Origin: Lachnospiraceae bacterium
GTDB lineage: Bacteria > Bacillota > Clostridia > Lachnospirales > Lachnospiraceae
Assembly (NCBI GenBank): GCA_009777715.1
Contig: WRLH01000008.1
Coordinates: 54,099 to 118,098, forward strand
Length of the DNA stretch: 64,000 nt
Direction of reading: 5' to 3'
A program made the position numbers and the translations under genes. The notes beneath the pieces were generated by a model that saw nothing but the letters and a program-made list of their open reading frames with translations, did no database searches and was not told the origin of the DNA. Below, one piece after another: positions 50,483 through 59,498 of the stretch (position 1 is its first letter; every line of letters starts with the position of its first letter).

Positions 50483-52822
50483 ATGCCAATAAAAATTCTT
50501 ATCATCGTTGAAAATTTACCAGTCCCCTTTGACACCCGCGTTTGGCAGGAAGCCACAACGCTTGTTAAGAACGGTTATATTGTATCGGTAATTTGCCCGA
50601 AAGGAAAGGGATTTACCAAAGAACGGGAAGTAATCGCCGGAGTAAATATTTTCCGCCACGATCTTCCGCTTGAAGGAAGAGCGGCGTTTGGTTATTTGCG
50701 CGAATATAGTAAAGCATTACGGGAAGAAAAAAGATTAGCGAAATTAATCTTTAAAGAAATCGGCTTTGACGTTATCCATGGCTGTAATCCGCCGGATAAT
50801 ATCTATCTTGTTGCGAAAAAGTTCAAAAAATATGGCGTAAAATACGTTTTTGACCATCACGACATCTGCCCGGAATTATTTGAAGCAAAATTCGGCCGGA
50901 AAGGACTAATCAAAAAGCTATTTTATTTTAGCCAAGTTTATCTTGAAAAGCAAACCCTAAAGCACGCTGCTTTTTCCTTTGCCACCAACGAATCTTACCG
51001 GGAAATCGCGATTTTGCGCGGGAAAATGACACCGGACAGAGTCATTGTTTTACGGAGCGGCCCGAAACTCGAACGCCTGAAAATCAAACCTCCGGTCGAA
51101 AGCATAAAGCGCGGGAAAAAATACATGGTCGGCTACCTTGGCGTTATTGGGGCGCAAGAGGGAATTGAATATATATTGGAAGCGGCAAAGCATATAAAGG
51201 AAGTCATAAGGCGTGATGATATTTTCTGGGGCATTGTCGGCGGCGGAAACCACTTAGAAGCAATGATTAAGATGTGTGAAGACTTGGGGCTTTCCGATTG
51301 CGTTGAATTTACCGGGCGGGTGTCTGATGAAATTATGCTTAATTATTTGAATACGGCTGATATTTGCGTCAATTCTGATACTTATAACAGCATGAACGAC
51401 AAATCAACAATGAATAAGATTTTGGAATATATGGCCCTTAAAAAACCGATTGTCCAGTTTGATTTAAAGGAAGGCCGCTATTCCGCCGGGGACGCTTCAT
51501 TGTATGCCGAGAATAATAACGCTATTGATTTGGCGGATAAAATTATCAGCCTGTTGGAGAACCCTGATAAACGAAAAGAAATGGGCGAATACGGTTATAA
51601 TCGGATCATCAATGAGCTTAGCTGGGAGCATACAAGCAAGGCATTGTTAGAGGGTTATGAAAAGCTTTTTAGCGGTGCTTTTGATAATAAAAAACCGCCG
51701 AAAAAAATCGCAATGATTGGGCATAAACGGATTCCGAGCCGGGAGGGCGGGGTGGAAATCGTCGTTGACGAACTGGCAACTAGGCTAGTGAAGCTTGGAT
51801 ATAGGGTTGATGCTTACAACCGTTATGAACGCCCGGCTGCGGCGAAGAAAAAGAAGCAATCTCTGTTAAAGTCACATCATGGAATCAAGATAATTAATAT
51901 AAAGACATTCAGGAATGACAAATTAAACGCGATTGTTTATGCGGCATCGGCGACAATCCGCGCCCTTTTTGGCGGTTACGATGTGATTCATTATCATGCT
52001 GAGGGCCCTTGTATCATGCTTAGAGTCCCGCGCTTTTTCGGGATTAGGGTCATCGCTACGATTCATGGCCTTGACTGGCAGCGGGCAAAATGGGGCGGTT
52101 TTGCCTCAAAAATGCTGAAATTTGGTGAAAAAACTGCGGCTAAAAAAGCAAATGAAGTGATTGTCCTGTCAAAAAATGTGAAAGAGTACTTTAAAACCAC
52201 TTATGGCCGTGAGGTGAATTATATCCCCAATGGCATTGTGAAACCGGAAAAGTACCCTGCCGATATCATTACTTCAAAATATGGGCTTAAAGGCAATGAT
52301 TATATTTTGTTCCTTGCCCGCTTAGTGCCTGAAAAGGGGCTTCATTACCTAATTAATGCTTTTAAGCAGCTAAATAAAGATAAGCTCACGAAAAAATTGG
52401 TCATTGCCGGAGGCCACGGCCATATCAGCGAATATGCCGCGAAAATCAAAAGCGATGTTGATGGCAATGAAGACATCATCATGACTGGATTCGTCCACGG
52501 CAAAGAGCTGGCGGAATTATGTTCGAATGCTTATATCTTTGTTTTGCCTAGTGATGTTGAGGGCATGGCGATGACTCTCTTAGAAGCAATGAGCTATGGC
52601 AATTGCTGCTTGGTTAGCGATATACCCGAAAATACGGAAGTTGTTGAAGATGCGGCCTTAAGCTTCAAAAAAGGTGATGTTGCTGATTTAAAAGAAAAGC
52701 TTGAGTATTTGCTGGAAAATCCTGATATTGTGGATAAATACCGCCAAAATAGCAGTGAAATTATCTGCGCCAAATATAATTGGGAAGAGGTTGTTGCTAA
52801 GACAGTAAAATTATATGAGTGA
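50483..52822 (+). CDS. Fused tandem GT4 glycosyltransferase
   Basis: A 779-aa protein with two complete GT-B domains. Residues 1-395: 'VENLPVPFDTRVWQEATTLV' is the start of WbuB-like GT4 enzymes, then 'DHHDICPELFEAKFG', 'GYLGVIGAQEGIEYIL' and 'MNKILEYMALKKPIV'. Residues 410-779: 'IAMIGHKRIPSREGGVEIVV', 'VIATIHGLDWQRAKW', 'YIPNGI', 'LARLVPEKGLHYLI' and donor motif EGMAMTLLEAMSYG. These are usually separate genes, so the fusion probably adds two consecutive sugars. It overlaps the next GT4 gene by eight bases. Confidence 0.88.
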   Translation: MPIKILIIVENLPVPFDTRVWQEATTLVKNGYIVSVICPKGKGFTKEREVIAGVNIFRHDLPLEGRAAFGYLREYSKALREEKRLAKLIFKEIGFDVIHGCNPPDNIYLVAKKFKKYGVKYVFDHHDICPELFEAKFGRKGLIKKLFYFSQVYLEKQTLKHAAFSFATNESYREIAILRGKMTPDRVIVLRSGPKLERLKIKPPVESIKRGKKYMVGYLGVIGAQEGIEYILEAAKHIKEVIRRDDIFWGIVGGGNHLEAMIKMCEDLGLSDCVEFTGRVSDEIMLNYLNTADICVNSDTYNSMNDKSTMNKILEYMALKKPIVQFDLKEGRYSAGDASLYAENNNAIDLADKIISLLENPDKRKEMGEYGYNRIINELSWEHTSKALLEGYEKLFSGAFDNKKPPKKIAMIGHKRIPSREGGVEIVVDELATRLVKLGYRVDAYNRYERPAAAKKKKQSLLKSHHGIKIINIKTFRNDKLNAIVYAASATIRALFGGYDVIHYHAEGPCIMLRVPRFFGIRVIATIHGLDWQRAKWGGFASKMLKFGEKTAAKKANEVIVLSKNVKEYFKTTYGREVNYIPNGIVKPEKYPADIITSKYGLKGNDYILFLARLVPEKGLHYLINAFKQLNKDKLTKKLVIAGGHGHISEYAAKIKSDVDGNEDIIMTGFVHGKELAELCSNAYIFVLPSDVEGMAMTLLEAMSYGNCCLVSDIPENTEVVEDAALSFKKGDVADLKEKLEYLLENPDIVDKYRQNSSEIICAKYNWEEVVAKTVKLYE

Positions 52823-54059
52823 AAATCTTGAAAGAAAAATGAAAATCCTGATCATAAACAAATTTTTACACCCCAACGGCGGCTCGGAAACGTATATCTT
52901 CGGGCTTGGCAGAGGACTGGAAAAATTTGGCAATGAAGTGCAGTATTTTGGCATGGAGCATCCGGGGCGGATAGTCGGGAACAATGTGGGTAGTTATACA
53001 ACCAATATGGATTTTAAGTCAACTGGGGTTAAACGCTTTACATATCCATTCCGGATTATATATTCACTTGAAGCCCGGAAAAAACTGCGGGCTGTGCTTA
53101 ATGATTTTCGCCCGGATATTGTCCATCTTAATAATTTTAATTTTCAGCTGACCCCGTCGATTCTATATGAAATAAAAAGCTTTGCGCGGAAGAATAGGCA
53201 TGAAATCAAGGTAGTGTATACAGCCCATGACAGCCAGCTTGTCTGCCCCAATCATTTAATGCAGCAGTATATATCGGGGGAACGATGCACTAGCTGCATA
53301 AGCGGAAGTGCTTTTAATTGCTTAAGATATAAATGTATTCACGGTTCGGTGATTAAGAGCCTGCTTGCCAGCTGTGAAGCGATTTTATACCGCTTTCTCA
53401 AAACCTACCAGCTTATCGACATAATTATTTGTCCGAGCCATTTTATGAAAAAGAAGCTGGACACCAACAAAATATTACGCAAAAAAACAGTCGTGCTTCA
53501 TAATTTTGTTGAAGTAAATAATGAGATTAAGGTGGAAGAACTGTTTACGGATGTTGATGAAAGTTCTTATGTTCTTTATTTTGGGCGTTATGCGCCGGAA
53601 AAAGGAATCGATACCCTTTTGAATGTGATAAATATGCTGCCGGAAATTCCTTTTGTTTTTGCCGGGACAGGGCCAATGGAGCATGAAGTGAATGAGCTTC
53701 TAAATGTCAGCAATAAAGGATTCCTTAAAGATAAGGAGCTGGCGGACATCATAAGAGGAGCAGAATTTGCTATTTTTCCCTCGGAGTGTTACGAAAACTG
53801 TCCCTTTGCGATGATGGAAGCCCTAAGCCTTGGAACTCCGGTTATCGCGGCCGATATCGGGGGAATGCCGGAGCTGATCCGGGAGGGGGTAAATGGGGAA
53901 TTATTCACAAGCGGTGACGCAAGAGAGCTGCGGGAAAAAATTTATCTGTTGTGGAATGACCCCGAACGCCGCAACGCATACCAATCAGCCTGTAATAAAT
54001 CATTGTTTTTAAGCATTGATGAGTATTGCCGGAAAGTGGTAAGGGATGTATATCAGTGA
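52815..54059 (+). CDS. GT4 glycosyltransferase
   Basis: A 414-aa GT4 enzyme: 'ILIINKFLHPNGGSETYIFG' at the N-terminus, 'VHLNNFNFQLTPSIL', 'YTAHDSQLVCPNHLM' and a Cys cluster (CTSCISGSAFNCLRYKC) in an insertion typical of this subgroup, 'YFGRYAPEKGIDTLL', then donor site ENCPFAMMEALSLGTPV. Start is ATG 52815, overlapping the preceding stop; ATG 52839 is an alternative with a weak site. It is the last gene of the AlgD cluster. Confidence 0.87.
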   Translation: MSENLERKMKILIINKFLHPNGGSETYIFGLGRGLEKFGNEVQYFGMEHPGRIVGNNVGSYTTNMDFKSTGVKRFTYPFRIIYSLEARKKLRAVLNDFRPDIVHLNNFNFQLTPSILYEIKSFARKNRHEIKVVYTAHDSQLVCPNHLMQQYISGERCTSCISGSAFNCLRYKCIHGSVIKSLLASCEAILYRFLKTYQLIDIIICPSHFMKKKLDTNKILRKKTVVLHNFVEVNNEIKVEELFTDVDESSYVLYFGRYAPEKGIDTLLNVINMLPEIPFVFAGTGPMEHEVNELLNVSNKGFLKDKELADIIRGAEFAIFPSECYENCPFAMMEALSLGTPVIAADIGGMPELIREGVNGELFTSGDARELREKIYLLWNDPERRNAYQSACNKSLFLSIDEYCRKVVRDVYQ

Positions 54060-54115
54060 TTATTGACCGAGGTGGTCAATTGTTGTGGCAAGTTTTTGAA
54101 TGCTAAAAGGATTCG
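54059..54115. repeat. Hairpin repeat with a gene-tail fragment (copy 1)
   Basis: ATTGACCG/TGGTCAAT hairpin followed by a GCTAAAAGGATTC segment that matches the 3' end of the gene at 60739. Copies lie at about 58584 and 60692. The rest of 54116-54203 has an imperfect inverted repeat (54131-54146 / 54166-54179). Confidence 0.65.
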
Positions 54116-54203
54116 ATTATTTTGGGAGTGGGTTAAGTTGGTTTGAATGTGGCTATAACGTGAAGTCAACCAATTAACCGGATGAAGGAAAGTGAGGGAA
54201 AAT

Positions 54204-55382
54204 ATGCAAACCAACCAACAAGAAGCAATTAATCAGCATTATGTTCCTCAATTCTGTTTTGAATTGTTTTTTCCAGAAAATAAATTTTGCTATTTGTCAG
54301 TCCCACGGACAACTGACGAACGAATTATCTTTTCACATAAAGCAAATAAAAAAAGCCAATCGTCGGAAGACTACTTTTATGGCAAAAACCAAATGCTTGA
54401 AAACGAATATGCGAAATTAGAAAATGATACGTCAAATCTTATACGTAATTTTTTAACGAATGAAGAACTATTAAACGAAGAGCAATTCAATCTTTTATGT
54501 GCATTTGTTTTTTCGCAAGCGATAAGAACAAAGGGGTTTTTGAATAGATTTATAGAAATCAAACAAGAATTTGCAAAGCAAATCGGCGCAAGACTTGTTT
54601 ACAACAAAGAGAAGATTTTGTTTGGTTTTTATGACGTTGCGACCGCTTACTCGCCGATATTAAGTCTTGGATTGAACTGTTCTTTTATCGAGAACCATAC
54701 AAATTGTGAACTATTGTTCTCGGACAACCCCGTTCAATTAGTCAATGCATTTTTCCCACCTGCTTGCGGTTTGGGTATGGCGGGGCTTGTTATTGTGTTT
54801 CCAATTTGCTCCAAAGGCTTCGTACTCATTTATGACGAAAAAATGTTTAATTTAAACAATCTTCAAATGACAGAGAACGACATAAATGAATACAACAAAC
54901 TATTGATAGCGAACTGTCACGAAAAAATATACTTTCAAAATTCGTGCAGTCAGCAATATTTTAAAGAGCTAATAACAGGAACATTGGATTGTAGAAGTCG
55001 TGCGCATTATCATACTTTAGGAAATGAAAGCAAAGTAGTAATTTTAAATTTTCCGCAAATCAATACAAGACCAGAGTTTTCATTTTTATCTCTTAAAAAA
55101 CCTTATAGTGATTTAGCATTTAAAGAAAAGACACAGTTTCCTCGATTTAGGAGCGATGAATGGAAAAGTCGCTTTAATATCAATTCTAAAATTCTTGCAG
55201 CAACTGGTCTTTCAAAATACGACTGGAGTAAAATGAATGAAATTGTTGATTTGTATTGGGGACAGCAGGGAGAGATTTTGTCAATTATTATTAATAAATT
55301 TAAAAGTGATATAGATACACAAGAAGCGATAGAATTTTTGTTTTTTGGAACTGAGATAATGCAAATCACAAAAAAGAAGTGA
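54204..55382 (+). CDS. DUF4238 domain protein
   Basis: A 392-aa protein with the DUF4238 N-terminal signature 'NQHYVPQFCFELFF', followed by 'FVFSQAIRTKGF' and 'LLFSDNPVQLVNAFF', both typical conserved blocks (the SDxP motif). The function of DUF4238 is not established; it is usually found singly in accessory regions. ATG 54204 follows GAGGGA; a GTG at 54192 is also in frame. The region is AT-rich compared with the capsule genes. Confidence 0.83.
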   Translation: MQTNQQEAINQHYVPQFCFELFFPENKFCYLSVPRTTDERIIFSHKANKKSQSSEDYFYGKNQMLENEYAKLENDTSNLIRNFLTNEELLNEEQFNLLCAFVFSQAIRTKGFLNRFIEIKQEFAKQIGARLVYNKEKILFGFYDVATAYSPILSLGLNCSFIENHTNCELLFSDNPVQLVNAFFPPACGLGMAGLVIVFPICSKGFVLIYDEKMFNLNNLQMTENDINEYNKLLIANCHEKIYFQNSCSQQYFKELITGTLDCRSRAHYHTLGNESKVVILNFPQINTRPEFSFLSLKKPYSDLAFKEKTQFPRFRSDEWKSRFNINSKILAATGLSKYDWSKMNEIVDLYWGQQGEILSIIINKFKSDIDTQEAIEFLFFGTEIMQITKKK

Positions 55383-55515
55383 CAATAAATACTTAAAGTG
55401 TTTAGAATCATTGTGAATCGTGTATTATCCGTAAGGGGTATCAAGGTTTTGTCTTTGTTTTTTATAGACGAAGTGGCTAAATTTTGTCTATAAACACTTG
55501 ACACATAAAATTCTC

Positions 55516-55544
55516 TTGAAAAATCGAACAAAGTAGATTATAAT
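55516..55544 (+). promoter_or_regulatory. Promoter of the PDDEXK nuclease gene
   Basis: TTGAAA (55516-55521), 17 bp, TATAAT (55539-55544), about 59 bp upstream of ATG 55603. Nothing else is recognised in 55383-55515. Confidence 0.6.
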
Positions 55545-55602
55545 GATTATAAAGGGATTAAAAGTCCAAGACCAAGATTTTCGATATGGAGCAATTGAGT
55601 GA

Positions 55603-56502
55603 ATGGAAAATGCAAAAAACAGACAAGATAAAAGTTTTTTGGAAATAGATTTTTCCAAGTTAATGGATTTGAGAGTTGACTACGTTTTTAAGCTGATTTT
55701 TGGAGCGGGCGATACGCGGTTTTTAATTTCCTTGCTTAACGCAATCTTCGCAAACAAGAAAATTCCGCGCATAATAGAATCACTCGCAATTTTAAACCCT
55801 TATTTGGAAAAGCACACAAAAGAGGATAAGCTGTCTATACTGGACATAAGGTCACAACTGGACGATGGTACAACCATATTGATAGAAATGCACTTATATG
55901 ACCTCGACGACCTAAAATACAAAACAGTCCGTTCATGGGCGAGGGCATACGGTGAAGAACTAAAAGAGAGCGAAGGATATTCAATACAGCCGCCCGTCAT
56001 TTGCGTAGCTTTTGCAAACGGTTCTTTGGATAGCGGCGATAATCAAAAAATCCATAAATGCTGTAAAATAACGGATATTGACGACCACACGATTTTTTCA
56101 GATGCTTTGGAATTACACTACATCGACATGAAAGCATTTGTAAAAACCATCAACCAAACAGGCGGCATCGGCAAAGGTGAAACGCAAGAAACCATGCTAG
56201 CGAAATGGCTTGCGGTGATTACTGAAAAAGATATTAAGGATAAAGCGATAATTAAAAATATTTGTGAGGACGAGGAGGAGATTGGCATGGCTGTTTCTGA
56301 ACTGGTAAGAATGAGCGAAGATAAAGTAACTCGGCAAGCATATCAAAGACGGCAAGATGAAATAATGCTGTACAACAACAGGGTAAATAATTTGACTCGC
56401 AAAGCGGAACAAGAAAGCCGTAGGGCAGATGAAGCCGAAGCCACCGTTGCAGACCAAGCAAAAATAATAGCCGAACTTCGCTCCCAACTGGCTGAAAAGT
56501 AA
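55603..56502 (+). CDS. Rpn/PD-(D/E)XK nuclease family transposase-like protein
   Basis: A 299-aa member of the Rpn/PDDEXK_2 group: 'DLRVDYVFKLIFG' at the start, 'LDIRSQLDDGTTILIEMHL' with the D...ExH catalytic core, and 'RSWARAYGEELKESEGY'. The C-terminal 50 residues form a charged coiled coil. The family is annotated as transposase or recombination-promoting nuclease; single copies without inverted ends are common, and I see none here. It ends before a clear terminator. Confidence 0.87.
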   Translation: MENAKNRQDKSFLEIDFSKLMDLRVDYVFKLIFGAGDTRFLISLLNAIFANKKIPRIIESLAILNPYLEKHTKEDKLSILDIRSQLDDGTTILIEMHLYDLDDLKYKTVRSWARAYGEELKESEGYSIQPPVICVAFANGSLDSGDNQKIHKCCKITDIDDHTIFSDALELHYIDMKAFVKTINQTGGIGKGETQETMLAKWLAVITEKDIKDKAIIKNICEDEEEIGMAVSELVRMSEDKVTRQAYQRRQDEIMLYNNRVNNLTRKAEQESRRADEAEATVADQAKIIAELRSQLAEK

Positions 56503-56528
56503 ATCCCAAATTTGAAATTATTGCCCTA

Positions 56529-56562
56529 CCCGATAAAGTCTAAAACTTTATCGGGCTTTCTT
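56529..56562 (+). terminator. Rho-independent terminator
   Basis: CCCGATAAAGT-CTAAA-ACTTTATCGGG followed by CTTTCTT, 26 bp after the nuclease stop codon. Confidence 0.9.
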
Positions 56563-56592
56563 ACGCCATTTTCCAAAGAGTGAAGGTTCTAT

Positions 56593-56621
56593 TTGACCAT
56601 CTAACCAAAATGCTGTATGCT
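56593..56621 (+). promoter_or_regulatory. Promoter of the DMT transporter gene
   Basis: TTGACC (56593-56598), 17 bp, TATGCT (56616-56621). Nearly the same promoter recurs at 58647-58675 in front of a deleted copy of this gene. Confidence 0.6.
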
Positions 56622-56682
56622 TAAGTTGCGATTACAAGCATTGCCTATGCTAAAAGCACTCATCAGAAAGTACAGAAAAATT

Positions 56683-57546
56683 ATGTGGATAATCTATGCC
56701 CTAGCCTCCGCCTTTTTCGCTGGAGTGATGTCAATCCTGGCGAAAATAGGCATAAAGAATGTTGATTCAAACCTTGCGACTGCGCTGCGGACAGTAGTGG
56801 TCATTATTTTTGCGTGGCTGATGGTTTTTATCGTTGGTTCTCATCGAGAAATTCCGGATATTGATAGCCATAGCCTTATTTTCCTCATCTTATCCGGGTT
56901 TGCGACAGGTGCGTCTTGGTTATGCTATTTCCGTGCCTTAAAGCTTGGCGATATCAATAAAGTTGTCCCAATTGACAAATCAAGCACAGTTTTAACGATA
57001 ATACTGTCATTTATTTTTCTTGGCGAAAGCTTGAATCCGCTTAAATTGCTGGCAATCGCCTTGATTGGAACAGGAACTTACTTAATGATTGAGCGTAAGG
57101 AAGCAGGTAATGCACAAACGAAAAATGATGCAAGGTGGTTGTTTTACGCCATTTTGGCAGCCGTGTTTGCCAGCCTGACAGCGATTTTGGGAAAAATCGG
57201 CATTAGCAATATCGAATCAAATTTGGGGACGGCGGTAAGGACGATTGTAGTCCTTCTTATGGCATGGCTGATTGTTTTCGTTAAAGGAAAACAACGCGAG
57301 ATAAGGCAAATTGAAAAACGCAGCTGGATTTTCCTTGTCTTATCTGGAATCGCAACCGGGCTTTCGTGGTTATGCTTTTACCGGGCTCTTAAAGAAGGGC
57401 CGGCCAGCATAGTAGTCCCCATTGACAAATTGAGCATTGTTGTGACAATTGCCTTTGGCTACTTTTTACTGCATGAAAAGCTTAACAAGAAGCCGCTGGT
57501 TGGATTAGTGCTGATTGTGGCTGGGACGATGAGTTTGTTATTATGA
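56683..57546 (+). CDS. EamA/DMT family transporter
   Basis: A ten-helix drug/metabolite transporter (287 aa from ATG 56683) made of two EamA repeats that are strikingly alike: 'GVMSILAKIGIKNVDSNLATALRT' and 'SLTAILGKIGISNIESNLGTAVRT', shown here by AKIGIKNVDSNLATA and GKIGISNIESNLGTA; then 'SGFATGASWLCYFRALK' and 'SGIATGLSWLCFYRALK'. The substrate is unknown. Upstream in-frame starts (56617, 56647) overlap the promoter, so MWIIYALAS is preferred. A truncated copy of its 3' end lies at 58707-58763. Confidence 0.87.
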   Translation: MWIIYALASAFFAGVMSILAKIGIKNVDSNLATALRTVVVIIFAWLMVFIVGSHREIPDIDSHSLIFLILSGFATGASWLCYFRALKLGDINKVVPIDKSSTVLTIILSFIFLGESLNPLKLLAIALIGTGTYLMIERKEAGNAQTKNDARWLFYAILAAVFASLTAILGKIGISNIESNLGTAVRTIVVLLMAWLIVFVKGKQREIRQIEKRSWIFLVLSGIATGLSWLCFYRALKEGPASIVVPIDKLSIVVTIAFGYFLLHEKLNKKPLVGLVLIVAGTMSLLL

Positions 57547-57583
57547 AAAAATGAAGATTTACATGATTTACCATCATAATTCT
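57544..57583 (+). pseudogene. Remnant of the 5' end of a PPTase gene
   Basis: After the transporter's stop the sequence ATGAAAAAATGAAGATTTAC resembles the start of the intact PPTase gene at 58760, then diverges. It suggests that a PPTase gene once followed this transporter copy. Confidence 0.4.
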
Positions 57584-57671
57584 TACTTCAAACTCTTTTG
57601 CATTTTCATTATATCTTGCATTAAAAATACCTCATATTTCCATTAAGCTTATCTGCTTTTGTAGATCCCCG

Positions 57672-58388
57672 TCATATTTTAAGCCTCGTATTATATTCTT
57701 CTAGTTCCCTAAGAAAAGCTCCTCTTCTCCTAATGCTAATGTCAGCAATAAGCCCTGTTGTGGTAACTATCCTGTCAGTTTCTATCTTATGTATATGCTC
57801 TGCATTGACCAAAACACTATTGTGGCACTTCAAGAAGCCGTTAGGAGCCAGCTTCACCTCATACTCCTTTAAACTTCCTTTATACCGATATTTTTTTTCG
57901 CTCGTATAAAAATTAATATAGTTCTTTTCGCTCTCAATTTTGATGATTGTATTAGCTTCAAGCAGAATTAAGTTGCCGTTTGATTTTATTTCAATGAGAT
58001 GCTGCTGCTCTTGATATTTTTCTACGGCTCGTTTAATAACACTATTCAACTCAGTAATATCCAATGGCTTAACCAAATAATCAAATATTTCAACCTTTAA
58101 AGCTTGTGATATATATTGACAATGGTTAGCAAGAAATATGATAATTACTTGTTTGTCCTTTTTGCGAATGATATGTGCTGCTTTAATGCCAGATAGTCCC
58201 GGCATTTCGATATCCGAAATAAGAAGATCTAAATAGTTGCCATTTTTCTCATAATAATTGACTAAATCATTGCCAGAGTAAAATAATTCAATTGCCGCTG
58301 CGTTTGGCAATGCTATAGTCTTAGATGACAATGCTTCGCATAAAATATCAAGATATTCTTTATTACCATCACAAATACCAATTTTCAT
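57672..58388 (-). CDS. LytTR-family response regulator
   Basis: A 238-aa response regulator: receiver domain residues 1-120 with phosphoacceptor Asp59 in LLISDIEMPGLSG and 'FDYLVKPLDI', then a LytTR DNA-binding domain (about 140-235) with 'IKIESEKNYINFYTS', 'LKEYEVKLAPNGFLKCHNSVLVN' cut to GFLKCHNSVLVN, and 'IHKIETDRIV'. No histidine kinase is encoded nearby. Its promoter region (58429-58557) is duplicated in front of the gene at 59499, suggesting that it controls both. Confidence 0.9.
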   Translation of the reverse strand: MKIGICDGNKEYLDILCEALSSKTIALPNAAAIELFYSGNDLVNYYEKNGNYLDLLISDIEMPGLSGIKAAHIIRKKDKQVIIIFLANHCQYISQALKVEIFDYLVKPLDITELNSVIKRAVEKYQEQQHLIEIKSNGNLILLEANTIIKIESEKNYINFYTSEKKYRYKGSLKEYEVKLAPNGFLKCHNSVLVNAEHIHKIETDRIVTTTGLIADISIRRRGAFLRELEEYNTRLKI

Positions 58389-58428
58389 TTTAAAATTCCT
58401 CTTTTCATCAAAAATTCCTCTTAATCAT

Positions 58429-58557
58429 ATTCCTATTTTATTATCGGAGCAATTATAGATAAACATTAGTAAAATTGTAAATTTTTGTAAAATTTATTGT
58501 CAGTCTGTCCTTGAAAACCATTGAAGCATAATTATTGACGTTTCAAGTCAACCTTTA
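58429..58557 (-). promoter_or_regulatory. Duplicated promoter region, copy 1
   Basis: TTTACA (58481-58476), 18 bp, TATAAT (58457-58452) on the minus strand, reading to the LytTR gene. The whole 130-bp block matches 60503-60634, including a TTGAC/GTCAA inverted repeat at about 58541-58557 and repeated TTTACA motifs that could be LytTR sites. Confidence 0.65.
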
Positions 58558-58581
58558 GAAAGTTGCAAGGGATATATCAGC

Positions 58582-58640
58582 AGCAATTGACCGAAGCGGT
58601 CAATTATTGCCGGCAATTTTATAATGCAAAAAGGATTCAA
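58582..58640. repeat. Hairpin repeat with a gene-tail fragment (copy 2)
   Basis: CAATTGACCG-AAG-CGGTCAATTATTG hairpin followed by the AAAAGGATTC segment related to the 3' end of the gene at 60739. Confidence 0.65.
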
Positions 58641-58646
58641 ATTTTA

Positions 58647-58763
58647 TTGACCATTTAACCAAAATACTGTATGCTTAGGTTGCATTAAGCAAATAAGCCC
58701 TACTAAAAGAAACTGCTGGTGGGGTTGCTGATAGCGGCTGGGACAATGAGTTTATTATTATGA
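58647..58763 (+). pseudogene. Internally deleted copy of the DMT transporter gene
   Basis: It keeps the TTGACC-17-TATGCT promoter and the last 18 codons (KKLLVGLLIAAGTMSLLL, stop at 58761), which align with the 3' end of the intact gene at 57492-57546. Nearly all of the coding region between is missing. The stop overlaps the PPTase ATG as ATGA. Confidence 0.7.
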
Positions 58764-59452
58764 AAAAAATGAAAATTTACACCTTATCCATCCATGAAAA
58801 TATTGATGAAGCCATTATATCCAAATGGCTTGCTTATGTTACGCCCGGCCAGCAAGAGCGGCTTAACCGTTTTCGGTTTCGCGAGGATTTTCTCCGGTCA
58901 TTATTTGGCGAAGCAATGATAAGGACAGTTGCAGGGGAAATAATTTCGGTTTCGCCGGAAAAGCTTAACATAAGCAGGCCGAAAGGAGAAAAGCCCTTTT
59001 TCCCGGATTACCCGGAGCTTCATTTTAATATTTCCCATTCCGGTGAATGGGTGATATGTGCGATTGGCGACACCCAAGTTGGCATTGATATTGAAGAAAT
59101 AAATAACAAGGCAGTAAGCTCATCGCTAATCAAGAAAGTTCTTTCGGAAAAAGAGCAGGAATATATGGATCAAATTGCGGACGAACAAAGAAACGCGGTC
59201 TTTTATCGCTTCTGGACAATAAAAGAAGCTTATGTTAAATGTGTTGGGCGTGGCTTAAGGATTAGCTTAAATAAAATAGATATTGATCTTGGCCGCAAGA
59301 CGATTTATTTAATTGATGAAAAAAAAGAATGGGACGGGCAGATTTACGGCATTGATTTTAGAGTTGGTTATCAGATGTCAGTTTGTACTTTAAAGGCCTG
59401 TGCAATAGATTTATCGGCATTTCAAATCCACCCAGTAGGATATTATAAGTAA
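58760..59452 (+). CDS. Sfp-type 4'-phosphopantetheinyl transferase
   Basis: A 230-aa enzyme that loads phosphopantetheine from coenzyme A onto carrier proteins. Motifs: 'LHFNISHSGEWVICAIG', VGIDIEEI (Asp110, Glu112, Mg2+ ligands) and FWTIKEAYVKCVGRGL (152-167). No carrier protein or synthase is in the window. Its ATG overlaps the stop of the transporter remnant, so it was once translationally coupled to the transporter. It may still use the promoter at 58647-58675. Confidence 0.9.
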   Translation: MKKMKIYTLSIHENIDEAIISKWLAYVTPGQQERLNRFRFREDFLRSLFGEAMIRTVAGEIISVSPEKLNISRPKGEKPFFPDYPELHFNISHSGEWVICAIGDTQVGIDIEEINNKAVSSSLIKKVLSEKEQEYMDQIADEQRNAVFYRFWTIKEAYVKCVGRGLRISLNKIDIDLGRKTIYLIDEKKEWDGQIYGIDFRVGYQMSVCTLKACAIDLSAFQIHPVGYYK

Positions 59453-59490
59453 TTACTTTTTCTACTGAATCAGAAAAAAGCCACGTTGAA
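59451..59490 (-). pseudogene. Fragment related to the gene at 60739
   Basis: On the minus strand this stretch reads YSTWLFSDSVEKVI, matching YSTWLFSDSAEKVI of the intact 195-aa protein. Only about 40 bp remain. Confidence 0.55.
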
Positions 59491-59498
59491 TACGATAA

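Noticed and set aside
55603..56502. Complete insertion sequence around the PDDEXK transposase-like gene
   Set aside because: No terminal inverted repeats or target duplication were seen; the gene has its own promoter and terminator.
56617..56649. Upstream starts of the DMT transporter
   Set aside because: ATG 56617 is part of the -10 box and the added residues do not match EamA N-termini.
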